Source: Agriotes lineatus
Lineage: Eukaryota; Arthropoda; Insecta; Coleoptera; Elateridae
DNA: 64,000 nucleotides
Assembly: GCA_940337035.1 (NCBI GenBank)
Contig: OW679200.1
Coordinates: 22,671,090-22,735,089, forward strand
Direction of reading: 5' to 3'
Below are positions 48,401-61,314 of this stretch, piece by piece. Under the pieces are notes generated by a model. That model was not told where the DNA came from and did no database searches. It was given only the letters and a program-made list of their open reading frames with translations. Both the position numbers and the translations under genes were made by a program. The number at the start of each line of letters is the position of its first letter. Within the stretch, counting starts at the first letter, position 1.

Positions 48401-49520
48401 CCCTTTCCCGTGTATGGTAGTAATGCAAATGGCTGTGTTTGAATTACTAGGTATCTCTGGAAACGTATGTAAATAGTCACTCTAACTTCACCAAGCTGAA
48501 CATAAAATTTTAAACATTGTTCTGTTGCTAGATCATCAGAGCTGTAACATGCGTTAGTAAACATGACTGGGACACGATATTAGCGACGAAATAGCGTTTC
48601 CAGCACATATGAAAACTGTAGATCTGAATTTAATAATAATTAATTCTCTGAAAAGTCTCTATCCGAGTGATTCTGTTTTTTGTGTGTGGTAGTAATGCAA
48701 ATGGCTGCCTCTGAATTACTAGATATTACTGAAAACGTAAGTAAATGGTCACTATAACTTCACCATGCCGAAACTACAATTTAAACATAGTTGGTACTGC
48801 TAGTGGATCATCAGAGGTGTAACATTCGTTAGTAAACATTACTGGGAAACGATATTAGCGACGAAAAACGTTTCCAGAATATTTGAAAACTGAAGATCTG
48901 AATTTAATAATAATTAGTTCTCTTAAAAGTCTCTATCCGGGTGATTCTGTTTTTTGTGTTTGGTAGTAATGCAAATGGCTGCCTCTGAATTACTAGATAT
49001 TTCTGAAAACATAACACTTTAATGCTTTAGATCTGAATTTAATAATAATTAATGCTTTTAAACTGCGCTATCCGTGTGATTCCGTTTTTCGTATGTGGTA
49101 GTAATGCAAATGGCTGATTCTGAATTACTAGATATCTCTGAAAACGTATGTAAATGGTCACTGTAACTTCACCAAGCTGAAAATAAAATTTTAAACATTG
49201 TTCTGTTGGTTGATCATCAGAGGTGTAACATTTGTTAGTAAACATGACTGGGCAATGTCATTAGCGATGAAAACGCGTTTCTAACATTTCTAAATGCTTT
49301 AGATCTAAATTTAATGATAATTAATGCTCTTAGAAATCTCTATCCCAGTGACTCCCTTTCCCGTGTATGGTAGTAATGCAAATGGCTGTGTTTGAATTAC
49401 TAGGTATCTCTGGAAACGTATGTAAATAGTAACTCTAACTTCAATAAGCTGAACATAAAATTTTAAACATTGCTCTGTTGCTAGATCATCAGAGCTGTAA
49501 CATGCGTTAGTAAACATGAC
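45440..49520. repeat. Collinear satellite block, second copy
   Basis: Partner of 34690-39260. It starts next to a local 544-bp dimer duplication (monomers at 45079 and 45623 are nearly identical). Confidence 0.7.
48965..49035. repeat. Deletion junction in a satellite monomer
   Basis: CTGAAAACATAA runs straight into CACTTTAATGC, giving a monomer about half the usual length. Confidence 0.65.
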
Positions 49521-52500
49521 TGGGACACGATATTAGCGACGAAAAAGCGTTTCCAGCACATATGAAAACTGTAGATCTGAATTTAGTAATAATTAGTTCT
49601 CTTAAAAGTCTCTATCCGAGTGATTCTGTTTTTTGTGTGTGGTAGTAATGCAAATGGCTGCCTCTGAATTACTAGATATTTTTGAAAACGTATGTAAATG
49701 GTCACTGTAACTTCACCAAGCTGAAAATAAAATTTTAAAAATTGTTCTGTTGGTTGATCATCAGAGGTGTAACATTTGTTAGTAAACATGACTGGGCAAT
49801 GTCATTAGCGACGAAAACGCGTTTCCAACATTTCTAAATGCTTTAGATCTGAACTTAATGATAATTAATGCTCTTATAAATCTCTATCCCAGTGACTCCC
49901 TTTCCCGTGTATGGTAGTAATGCAAATGGCTGTGTTTGAATTACTAGGTATCTCTGGAAACGTATGTAAATAGTCACTCTAACTTCACCAAGCTGAACAT
50001 AAAATTTTAAACATTGTTCTGTTGCTGGATCATCAGAGCTGTAACATGCGTTAGTAAACATGACTGGGACACGATATTAGCGCCGAAAAAGCGTTTCCAG
50101 AAATTTGAAAACTGTAGATCTGAATTTAATAATAATTATTTCTCTTAAAAGTCTCTATCCTAGGATTCTGTTTTTTGTGTGTGGTAGTAATGCAAATGGC
50201 TGCCTCTGAATTACTAGATATTTCTGAAAACATAAGTAAATGGTCACTATAACTTCACCAAGCTGAAAATACAATTTTAAACATTGTTGGTACTGCTGGT
50301 GGATTATCAGAGGTGTAACATGCGTTAGTAAACATGACTGGGACTCGATATTAGAGTCGAAAAAGCGTTTTCAGCGCACTTTAATGCTTTAGATCTGAAT
50401 TTAATAATAATTAATGCTCTTAAAATTCGCTATCCTAGTGATTCAGTTTTTCGTGTGTGGTAGTAATGCAAATGGCTGCCTCTGAATTACTAGTTATATC
50501 TAAAAACGTATGTAAATGGTCACTATAATTTCACCAAGCTCAAAATACAATTTTAAACATAGTTGGTACTGCTGTTGGATCATCAGAAGTGTAACATGCG
50601 TTAGTAAACATGACTGGGACACGATATAAGCGACGAAAAAGCGTTTCCAGCATATTTGAAAACTGTAGATCTGAATTTAATAATAATTAATTCTCTTAAA
50701 AGTCTATCCGAGTGATTCTGTTTTTCGTGTGTAGTAGTAATGCAAACGGCTGCCTCTGAATTACTAGATATTTCTGAAAACGTATGTAAATGGTCACTAT
50801 AATTTCACCAAGCTGAAAATACAATTTTAAACATAGTTGGTACTGCTGTTGGATCATCAGAAGTGTAACATGCGTTAGTAAACATGACTGGGACACGATA
50901 TAAGCGACGAAAAAGCGTTTCCAGCATATTTGAAAACTGTAGATCTGAATTTAATAATAATTCATTCTCTTAAAAGTCTATCCGAGTGATTCTGTTTTTT
51001 GTGTGTGGTAGTAATTTAAATGGCTGGATGCCTCTGAATTACTAGATATTTTTGAACACTTAAGTAAATGGTCACTATAACTTCACCAAGCTGAAAATAC
51101 AATTTTAAACATAGTTGGTACTGCTGGTGGATCATCAGAGGTGTAACATGCGTTAGTAAACATGTCTGGGAAACGATATTAGCGAAGATAATGCGTTTCC
51201 AGCACACTTTAATGCTTTAGATCTGAATTTAATAATAATTAATGCCCTTAAAATTCGCTATTCGAGTGATTCCGTTTTTCGTGTGTGGTAGTAATGCAAA
51301 TGGCTGCCTCTGAATTACTAGATATTTCTGAAAACATAAGTAAATGGTCACTGTATCTTCATCATGTTGAAAATAAAATTTAAAACATAGTTAGGTTTGC
51401 TCGTGGATCATCAGAAGTGTAACATTCGTTAGTAAACATGACTGGGACACGATATTAGCGACGAAAAACGTTTCCAGAATATTTGAAAACTGATGATCTG
51501 AATTTAATAATAATTAATGCTCTTAAAATTCGCTATCCGAGTGATTCCGTTTTTCGAGTGTGGTAGTAATGCAAATGGCTGCCGTTGAATTACTAGTTAT
51601 CTCTGAAGACATATGTAAATGGTCACTGTATCTTCACCATGTTAAAAATAAAATTTAAAACATAGTTAGTTTTGCTCGTGGATCATCAGAAGTGTAACAT
51701 TCGTTAGTAAACATGACTGGGACACGATATTAGGGACGAAAAACGTTTCCAACATATTTGAAAATTGTATATCTGAATTTAATAATAATTAGTTGTCTTA
51801 AAAGTCTCTATCCGTGTGATTCTGTTTTTTGTGTGTGGTAGTAATGCAAATGGCTGCCTCTGAATTACTAGATATTTCTGAAAACAAAAGTAAATGGTCA
51901 CTATAACTTCACCAAGCCGAAAATACAATTTAAACATAGTTGGTACTGCTAGTGGATCATCAGAGGTGTAACATGCGTTAGTAAACATGACTGGGACACG
52001 ATATTAGGGACGAAAAACGTTTCCAGAATATTTGAAAACTATATATCTGAATTTAATAATAATTAGTTGTCTTAAAAGTTTCTATCCGAGTGATTCTGTT
52101 TGTTGTGTGTGGTAGTAATTTAAATGGCTGCCTCTGAATTACTAGATATCTCTGAAAACATAAGTAAATGGTCACTATAACTTCACCAAGCCGAAAGTAC
52201 AGTTTAAACATAGTTGGTACTGCTAGTGGATCATCAGAGGTGTAACATGCGTTAGTAAACATGTCTGGGACGCGATATTAGCGAAGATAAAGCGTTTCCA
52301 GGACACTTTAATGCTTTAGATCGGAATTTAATAATAATTAATGCTCTTAAAATTCGCTATCCGAGTGACTCCGTTTTTAGTGTGTGGTAGTAATGCAAAT
52401 GGCGGCCTCTGAATTAGTAGTTATCTCTGAAAACATATGTAAATAGTCACTGTATCTTCACCATGTTGAAAAAAAAAATTAAAACATAGTTAGTTTTGCT

Positions 52501-54999
52501 CGTGGATCATCAGAAGTGTAACATTCGTTAGTAAACTTGACTGGGACACGATATTAGCGACGAAAAACGTTGCCAGAATATTTGAAAACTGAAGATCTGA
52601 ATTTAATAATAATTAGTTCTCTTAAAAGTCTCTATCCGAGTGATTCTGTTTTTTGTGTGTGGTAGTAATGCAAATGGCTGCCTCTGAATTACTAGGTATT
52701 TCTGAAAACATAAGTAAATCGTCACTATATCTTCACCAAGCCAAAAATACAATTTAAACATAGTTGGTACTGCTAGTGGATCATTAGAGGTGTAACATGC
52801 GTTAGTAAACATGTCTGGGACGCGATATTAGCGAAGATAAAGCGTTTCCAGGACACTTTAATGCTTTAGATCGGAATTTAATAATAATTAATGCTCTTAA
52901 AATTCGCTCTCGGAGTGACTCCGTTTTTAGTGTGTGGTAGTAATGCAAATGGCTGCCTCTGAATTAGTAGTTATTTCTGAAAACATATGTAAATGGTCAC
53001 TGTATCTTCACCATGTTGAAAAAAAAATTAAAACATAGTTAGTTTTGCTCGTGGATCATCAGAAGTGTAACATTCGTTAGTAAACTTGACTGGGACACGA
53101 TATTAGCGACGAAAAACGTTTCCAGCATATTTGAAAACTGTATATCTGAATTTAATAATAATTAGTTGTCTTAAAAGCCTCTATCCGAGTGATTCTGTTT
53201 TTTTGTGTGTGGTAGTAATGCAAATGGCTGCCTCTGAATTACTAGATATTTCTGAAAACATAACTAAATGGTCACTATAACTTCACCAAGCCGAAAATAC
53301 AATTTAAACATAGTTGGTACTGCTAGTGGATCATCAGAGGTGTAACATGCGTTAGTAAACATGTCTGGGACACGATAATAGCGAAGATAAAGCGTTTCCA
53401 GCACACTTTAATGCTTTAGATCTGAATTTAATAATAATTAATGCTTTTAAACCTTGCTCTCCGTGTGATTCCGTTTTTCGTGTGTGGTAGTAATGCAAAT
53501 GGCTGCCTCTGAATTACTAGATATTTCTGAAAACATAAGTAAATGGTCACTATAACTTCACCAAGCTGAAAATACAATTTTAAACATAGTTGGTACTGCT
53601 GGTGGATTATCAGAGGTGTAACATGCGTTAGTAAACATGTCTGGGACACGATAATAGCGAAGATAAAGCGTTTCCAGCACATATCAAAACTGTAGATCTG
53701 AATTTAATAATAATTAATTCTCTTCAAAGTTTCTATCCCAGTGATTCTGTTTTTTGTGTGTGGTAGTAATGCAAATGGCTGCCTCTGAATTACTAGATAT
53801 CTTTGAAAACGTATGTAAATGGTCACTGTAACTTCACCAACCTGAAAATAAAATTTTAAAAATTGTTCTGTTGGTTGATCATCAGAGGTGTAACATTTGT
53901 TAGTAAAGATAACTGGGCAATGTCATTAGCGACGAAAACGCGTTTCCAACATTTTTAAATGCTTTAGATCTGAATTTAATGATAATTAATGCTCTTATAT
54001 ATTTCTATCCCAGTGACTCCCTTTCCCGTGTATGGTAGTAATGCAAATGGCTGTGTTTGAATTACTAGGTATCTCTGGAAACGTATGTAAATAGTCACTC
54101 TAACTTCACCAAGCTGAACATAAAATTTTTCACATTGTTCTGTTGCTGGATCATCAGAGCTGTAACATGCGTTAGTAAACATGACTGGGACACGATATTA
54201 GCGACGAAAAAGCGTTTCCAGCACATATGAAAACTGTAGATCTGAATTTAATAATAATTAATTCTCTTAAAAGTTTCTATCCCAGTGATTCTGTTTTTTG
54301 TGTGTGGTAGTAATGCAAATGGCAGCCTCTGAATTACTAGATATTTCTGAAAACATAAGTAAATGGTCACTATAACTTCACCAAGCTGAAAATACAATTT
54401 TAAACATAGTTGGTACTGCTGGTGGATTATCAGAGGTGTAACATGCGTTAGTAAACATGTCTGAGACACGATAATAGCGAAGATAAAGCGTTTCCAGCAC
54501 ATTTTAATGCTTTAGATCTGAATTTAATAATAATTAATATACTTAAAATTCGCTATCCGAGTGATTCTGTTTTTCGTGTGTGGTAGTAATGCAAATGGCT
54601 GCCTCAGAATTACTAGATATCTTTGAAAACGTATGTAAATGGTCACTGTAACTTCACCAAGCTGAAAATAAAATTTTAAAAATTGTTCTGTTGGTTGATC
54701 ATCAGAGGTGTAACATTTGTTAGTAAACATGACTGGGCAATGTCATTAGCGACGAAAACGCGTTTCCAACATTTTTAAATGCTTTAGATCTGAATTTAAT
54801 GATAATTAATGCTCTTATAAATTTCTATCCCAGTGACTCCCTTTCCCGTGTATGGTAGTAATGCAAATGACTGTGTTTGAATTACTAGGTATCTCTGGAA
54901 ACGTATGTAAATAGTCACTCTAACTTCACCAAGCTGAAAATACAATTTAAACATAGTTGGTACTGCTAGTGGATCATCAGAGGTGTAACATGCGTTAGC

Positions 55000-56700
55000 A
55001 AGCATGTCTGAGAAACGATATTAGTGAAGATAAAGCGTTTCCAGCACACTTTAATGCTTTAGATCTGAATTTAATAATAATTAATGCTTTTAAACTTCGC
55101 TATCCAAGTGATTCTGTTTTTTTGTGTGTGGTAGTAATGCAAATGGCTGCCTCTGAATTACTAGATATTTCTGAAAACATAAGTAAATGGTCACTATAAC
55201 TTTACCAAGCCGAAAATACAATTTAAACATAGTTGGTACTGCTAGTGGATCATCAGAGGTGTAACATGCGTTAGTAAACATGTCTGGGACGCGATATTAG
55301 CGAAGATAAAGCGTTTCCAGGACACTTTAATGCTTTAGATCGGAATTTAATAATAATTAATTCTCTTAAAATTCGCTATCCGAGTGACTCCGTTTTTAGT
55401 GTGTGGTAGTAATGCAAATGGCTGCCTCTGAATTAGTAGTTATCTCTGAAAACATATGTAAATGGTCACTGTATCTTCACCATGTTGAAGAAAAAATTAA
55501 AACATAGTTAGTTTTGCTCGTGGATCATCAGAAGTGTAACATTCGTTAGTAAACTTGACTGGGACACGATATTAGGGACGAAAAACGTTTCCAGAATATT
55601 TGAAAACTGAAGATCTGAATTTAATAATAATTAGTTCTCTTCAAAGTCTCTATCCGAGTGATTCTGTTTTTTGTGTGTGGTAGTAATGCAAATGGCTGCC
55701 TCTGAATTACTAGATATTTATGAAAACATAAGTAAATGGTCACTATAACTTCACCAAGCTGAAAATACAATTTAAACATAGTTGGTACTGCTAGTGGATC
55801 ATCAGAGGTGTAACATGCGTTAGCAAGCATGTCTGAGAAACGATATTAGTGAAGATAAAGCGTTTCCAGCACACTTTAATGCTTTAGATCTGAATTTAAT
55901 AATAATTAATGCTTTTAAACTTCGCTATCCAAGTGATTCTGTTTTTTTGTGTGTGGTAGTAATGCAAATGGCTGCCTCTGAATTACTAGATATTTCTGAA
56001 AACATAAGTAAATGGTCACTATAACTTTACCAAGCCGAAAATACAATTTAAACATAGTTGGTACTGCTAGTGGATCATCAGAGGTGTAACATGCGTTAGT
56101 AAACATGTCTGGGACGCGATATTAGCGAAGATAAAGCGTTTCCAGGACACTTTAATGCTTTAGATCGGAATTTAATAATAATTAATGCTCTTAAAATTCG
56201 CTATCCGAGTGACTCCGGTTTTAGTGTGTGGTAGTAATGCAAATGGCTGCCTCTGAATTAGTAGTTATCTCTGAAAACATATGTAAATGGTCACTGTATC
56301 TTCACCATGTTGAAAAAAAAATTAAAACATATTTAGTTTTGCTCGTGGATCATCAGAAGTGTAACATTCGTTAGTAAACTTGACTGGGACACGATATTAG
56401 GGACGAAAAACGTTTCCAGAATATTTGAAAACTGATGATCTGAATTTAATAATAATTAGTTCTCTTCAAAGTCTCTATCCGAGTGATTCTGTTTTTTGTG
56501 TGTGGTAGTAATGCAAATGGCTGCCTCTGAATTACTAGATATTTCTGAAAACATAAGTAAATGGTCACTATAACTTCACCAAGCTGAAAATACAATTTAA
56601 AGATAGTTGGTACTGCTAGTGGATCATCAGAGGTGTAACATGCGTTAGCAAGCATATCTGGGAAACGATATTAGTGAAGATAAAGCGTTTCCAGCACACT
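55000..56700. repeat. Tandem three-monomer higher-order repeat, exact 825-bp step
   Basis: The monomers at 55090 and 55915, and at 55621 and 56446, are practically the same, each 825 bp apart, including the rare AGCAAGCAT variant. This is the youngest-looking duplication in the array. Confidence 0.8.
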
Positions 56701-59700
56701 TTAATGCTTTAGATCTGAATTTAATAATAATTAATGCTTTTAAACTTCGCTATCCGTGTGATTCCGTCTTTCGTGTGTGGTAGTAATGCAAATGGCTGCC
56801 TCAGAATTACTAGATATCTCTGAAAACGTATGTAAATGGTCACTCTAACTTTACCAAGCTGAAAATAAAATTTTAAAAATTGTTTTGTTGGTTGATCATC
56901 AGAGGTGTAACATTTGTTAGTAAACATGACTGGGCAATGTCATTAGCGACGAAAACGCGTTTCCAACATTTTTAAATGCTTTAGATCTGAATTTAATGAT
57001 AATTAATGCTCTTATAAATCTCTATCCCAGTGACTCCCTTTCCCGTGTATGGTAGTAATGCAAATGGCTGTGTTTGAATTACTAGGTATCTCTGGAAACG
57101 TATGTAAATAGTCACTCTAACTTCACCAAGCTGAACATAAAATTTTAAACATTGTTCTGTTGCTGGATCATCAGAGCTGTAACATGCGTTAGTAAACATG
57201 ACTGGGACACGATATTAGCGACGAAAAAGCGTTTCCAGCACATATGAAAACTGTAGATCTGAATTTAATAATAATTAATTCTCTTAAAAGTTTCTATCCC
57301 AGTGATTCTGTTTTTTGTGTGTGGTAGTAATGCAAATGGCTGCCTCTGAATTACTAGATATTTCTGAAAACATAAGTAAATGGTCACTATAACTTCACCA
57401 AGCTGAAAATACAATTTAAAGATAGTTGGTACTGCTAGTGGATCATCAGAGGTGTAACATGCGTTAGCAAGCATATCTGGGAAACGATATTAGTGAAGAT
57501 AAAGCGTTTCCAGCACACTTTAATGCTTTAGATCTGAATTTAATAATAATTAATGCTTTTAAACTTCGCTATCCGTGTGATTCCGTTTTTCGTGTGTGGT
57601 AGTAATGCAAATGGCTGCCTCTGAATTACTAGATATCTCTGAAAACGTATGTAAATGGTCACTATAACTTCACCACGACGAAAATACAATTTATTCATAG
57701 TCGGTACTGCTAGTGGATCATCAGAGATGTAACATGCGTTAGTAAACATGACAGGGACACGATATTAGGGACGAAAAACGTTTCCAGCATATTTGAAAAC
57801 TGTATATCTGAATTTAATAATAATTAGTTGTCTTAAAAGTCTCTATCCGAGTGATTCTGTTTTTTGTGTGTGGTAGTAATGCAAATGGCTGCCTCTGAAT
57901 TACTAGATATTTCTGAAAACATAAGTAAATGGTCACTATAACTTCACCAAGCTGAAAATACAATTTAAACATAGTTGGTACTGCTAGTGGATCATCAGAG
58001 GTGTAACATGCGTTAGCAAGCATGTCTGGGAAATGATATTAGTGAAGATAAAGCGTTTCCAGCACACTTTAATGCTTTAGATCTGAATTTAATAATAATT
58101 AATGCTTTTAAACTTCGCTCTCCGTGTGATTCCGTTTTTCGTGTGTGGTAGTAATGCAAATGGCTGCCTCTGAATTACTAGATATTTCTGAAAACATAAG
58201 TAAATGATCACTATAACTTCACCAAGCCGAAAATACAATTTAAACATAGTTGGTACTGCTAGTGGATCATCAGAGGTGTAACATGCGTTAGTAAACATGT
58301 CTGGGACGCGATATTAGCAAAGATAAAGCGTTTCCAGGACACTTTAATGCTTTAGATTGGAATTTAATAATAATTAATGCTCTTAAAATTCGCTATCCGA
58401 GTGACTCCGTTTTTAGTGTGTGGTAGTAATGCAAATGGCTGCCTCTGAATTAGTAGTTATCTCTGAAAACATATGTAAATAGTCACTGTATCTTCACCAT
58501 GTTGAAAAAAAAAATTAAAACATAGTTAGTTTTGCTCGTGGATCATCAGAAGTGTAACATTCGTTAGTAAACATGACTGGGACACGATATTAGCGACGAA
58601 AAACCTTTCCAGAATATTTGAAAACTGAAGATCTAAATTTAATAATAATTAGTTCTCTTCAAAGTCTCTATCCGAGTGATTCTGTTTTTTGTGTGTGGTA
58701 GTAATGCAAATGGCTGCCTCTGAATTACTAGATATTTCTGAAAATATAAGTAAATGGTCACTATAACTTCACCAAGCTGAAAATACAATTTAAACATAGT
58801 TGGTACTGCTAGTGGATCATCAGAGGTGTAACATGCGTTAGTAAGCATGTCTGGGAAACGATATTAGTGAAGATAAAGCGTTTCCAGCACACTTTAATGC
58901 TTTAGATCTGAATTTAATAATAATTCATGCTTTTAAACTTCGCTATCCGTGTGATTCCGTTTTTCGTGTGTGGTAGTAATGCAAATGGCTGTGTTTGAAT
59001 TACTAGGTATCTCTGGAAACGTATGTAAATAGTCACTCTAACTTCACCAAGCTGAACATAAAATTTTAAACATTGTTCTGTTGCTGGATCATCAGAGCTG
59101 TAACATGCGTTAGTAAACATGACTGGGACACGATATTAGCGACGAAAAGGCGTTTCCAGCACATATGAAAACTGTAGATCTGAATTTAATAATAATTAAT
59201 TCTCTTAAAAGTTTCTATCCCCGTGATTCTGTTTTTTGTGTGTGGTAGTAATGCAAATGGCTGCCTCTGAATTACTAGATATTTCTGAAAACATAAGTAA
59301 ATGGTCACTATAGCTTCACCAAACTGAAAATACAATTTTAAACATTGTTGGTACTGCTGGTGGATCATCAGAGGTGTAACATGCGTTAGTAAGCATGTCT
59401 GGGAAACGATATTAGTGAAGATAAAGCGTTTCCAGCACACTTTAATGCTTTAGATCTGAATTTAATAATAATTAATGCTTTTAAACTTCGCTATCCGTGT
59501 GATTCCGTTTTTCGTGTGTGGTAGTAATGCAAATGGCTGCCTCTGAATTACTAGATATCTCTGAAAACATATGTAAATGGTCACTGTAACTTCACCAAGC
59601 TGAAAATAAAATTTTAAACATTGTTCTGTTGGTTGATCATCAGAGGTGTAACATTTGTTAGTAAACATTGTGACGTTAGCGCCGGCCGAAATTATTATTT

Positions 59701-59875
59701 ACGATTCAAAATGCGTTCAAATTTGGTCGCCGCCAAAACTTCGTCACAATTCAAGGATAACATCGCAGAGCGCGAGTTTAGGCGAAGAAACGACCGAGGT
59801 GCGCGGGCTCACGGGCGTTCGTCTTCCGACGCATTCCCGCCACAATTCCAACATAGACGAAGGAGATGGGTAATG

Positions 59876-59883
59876 TATAAATA
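59876..59883 (+). promoter_or_regulatory. TATA box in the 5' LTR
   Basis: TATAAATA; transcription would be expected to start about 25-30 bp downstream. Confidence 0.6.
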
Positions 59884-60963
59884 GACGTAGCACCCATTGG
59901 AAAAGTTACCTTTTGACTTTTAGTCCTAGAACCAATCTTTCCCAGAAATCCCCGAAAGATCAAAGTGGCCCATTGATTTTCAATGCCTGTGATCTCCGTC
60001 GAGCCTATTCAGGAGTTATCTTGTCTAAAATTCAGACGTGGATCATTGTTTATATATGCCTGTCTGGAATTTGGATACGTTTACTCTTCGAAACCGGTGT
60101 GGTCTAAAACTCGTACGTGGTTCGTTGTATATACGCCTGATAAGAGTCTTAGACCTCCTCGAAACCGCTTTCCGACAACATTCACGTAATTCATTTAAAA
60201 AGCATTTTAAAAGCGAGGCCCTCCAGGTCTGTGCATAAACTTGAACAAAAATTGCGAGGTTAAGTGCCCGCACGAAACTCCCGTAATTAATGTACCCGTA
60301 AAAATTCAGAGCTTTACTCACCTCCTCGTCCTGAAGATTTCTCATGCTTTCCGCAGTGCCCCAAGTACATAATCTCCCCGAGTTCTAAACCAAAAAATTG
60401 TGAGGTTAGCTTCAAGCTAAAAGTAATTCATGTAGCTTAAAGGAGGTTTTACTCACCTTGAATAACGTAATTAGAAAACCCCTAGTTATTACCTAGAAAC
60501 CCCTGGAATTTAAGTAACAGCTTTAAAACGCAAATTTGGCTTAAAAGTCATTAGTTGACACATGATATGTAATTCCACCGTCTTTTCACTTATCACACAA
60601 GGTTTTGCATCACACGAGGTTTTACGGGCACTGCAGAATAGCTTCGACGTAACGGGGTTACGTCTCACATCAAATTCATTCTCAACACCCCGAAATAAGA
60701 GCAAATCTAACTTTATTTCATGCCCACGATAAAAATAAACAAACTTAACCTAGATTCTGTTTCCAGTTTAACCGAGTAGAGGACGCTCTCCTAACTACGA
60801 GCCGCCCTCGTCCGGTAGCCGAGAAGATACGACCGGAGAAGTATCGTGTCTTGCCTAACCCAGTAGGCGCCAGCCTGCCCGTGATACATTGAAATCCAAA
60901 TCTTTTATTTGAAAATACATGGAATATTTTAGTTATTATTTTAAACTGTAAATAGGTATATAA

Positions 60964-60969
60964 AATAAA
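60964..60969 (+). promoter_or_regulatory. Polyadenylation signal in the LTR
   Basis: AATAAA about 165 bp before the LTR end. It would act in the 3' copy. Confidence 0.5.
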
Positions 60970-61133
60970 CCGCTTTGTTTGAATTGTACTTGATTGTATA
61001 TTTGAGTTAACCAGACTGAACCCTGGCATCTGGTTATCTGGCTGTAAAATTATATGTTGAAGATTTCCTTAACAATGGTAATTATTTATTGCACGAAAAT
61101 AAGTAATAATTAGTAAAATTCAGGAGCGTTATA

Positions 61134-61151
61134 TGGCGCCCGAGCAGGGAG
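61134..61151 (+). promoter_or_regulatory. Primer binding site (Lys-tRNA type)
   Basis: TGGCGCCCGAGCAGGGAG differs at two of 18 positions from the Lys-tRNA primer site TGGCGCCCGAACAGGGAC. It starts minus-strand DNA synthesis and fixes the LTR end. Confidence 0.8.
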
Positions 61152-61314
61152 ATAAACTCAAGTATATAGCCAAGTATAATTTAGAGCCGTTCCCTCCAGC
61201 AACAAAGACCCAGGGAAAATCCAAGTGGCGCTCGAGCAATTTTTACCTGCAAATAAAGATTTAGTTTATAGTTAACAGTTTTGATTTGATTAATATACAA
61301 ACTCTGTTCCCAGT
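61152..61314 (+). other. gag leader
   Basis: Untranslated leader between the primer site and the gag ATG. No other feature is seen. Confidence 0.6.

Larger units (their letters stand above)
24945..59668. repeat. Satellite DNA array, about 272-276 bp monomer, about 34.7 kb
   Basis: The array holds roughly 125 head-to-tail copies of an AT-rich monomer. The most constant segment is GTGTGGTAGTAATGCAAATG followed by GCTGCC; others are AATTTAATAATAATTAATGC, GTAACATGCGTTAGTAAACA and the AGCGACGAAAAAGCGTTTCC block. At least three subfamilies alternate: one with GCGAAGATAAAGCG and CACTTTAATGC, one with AAACGCGTTTCCAACATTTT and TCCCTTTCCCGTGT, and one with GCACATATGAAAACTG. Left-edge copies are more diverged than internal ones. 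The left end cuts a reverse transcriptase; the right end is cut by an LTR element. Size, period and higher-order structure fit centromeric or heterochromatic satellite, but location is inferred only. Confidence 0.95.
59669..61133 (+). mobile_element. 5' LTR of the second Gypsy element
   Basis: The LTR is 1465 bp, starts TGTGACGTTAG exactly where the satellite monomer breaks off (after GTAAACAT), and ends GCGTTATA directly before the primer binding site. The ends TGTGACG and CGTTATA are imperfectly inverted. It holds a TATA box (59876-59883) and AATAAA (60964-60969), giving a U3 of about 235 bp and a long R. Internal duplications: a 79-bp unit at 60024 and 60103, and a unit of about 146 bp with AAAATTG(C/T)GAGGTTA and TTTACTCACCT at 60248 and 60394. 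The 3' LTR lies outside the window. Confidence 0.82.

Noticed and set aside
24945..59668. A CRISPR-like array or a large tandem gene family
   Set aside because: Repeat length and period (272-276 bp with no spacer/repeat division) exclude CRISPR. Minus-strand frames change N-terminus by one-base indels and lack start context, introns or known domains, so a gene family is unlikely.
24945..59668. A CENP-B box in the satellite monomer
   Set aside because: The AGCGACGAAAAAGCG region was compared with the CENP-B box pattern on both strands and the required TTCG...A..CGGG spacing is absent.
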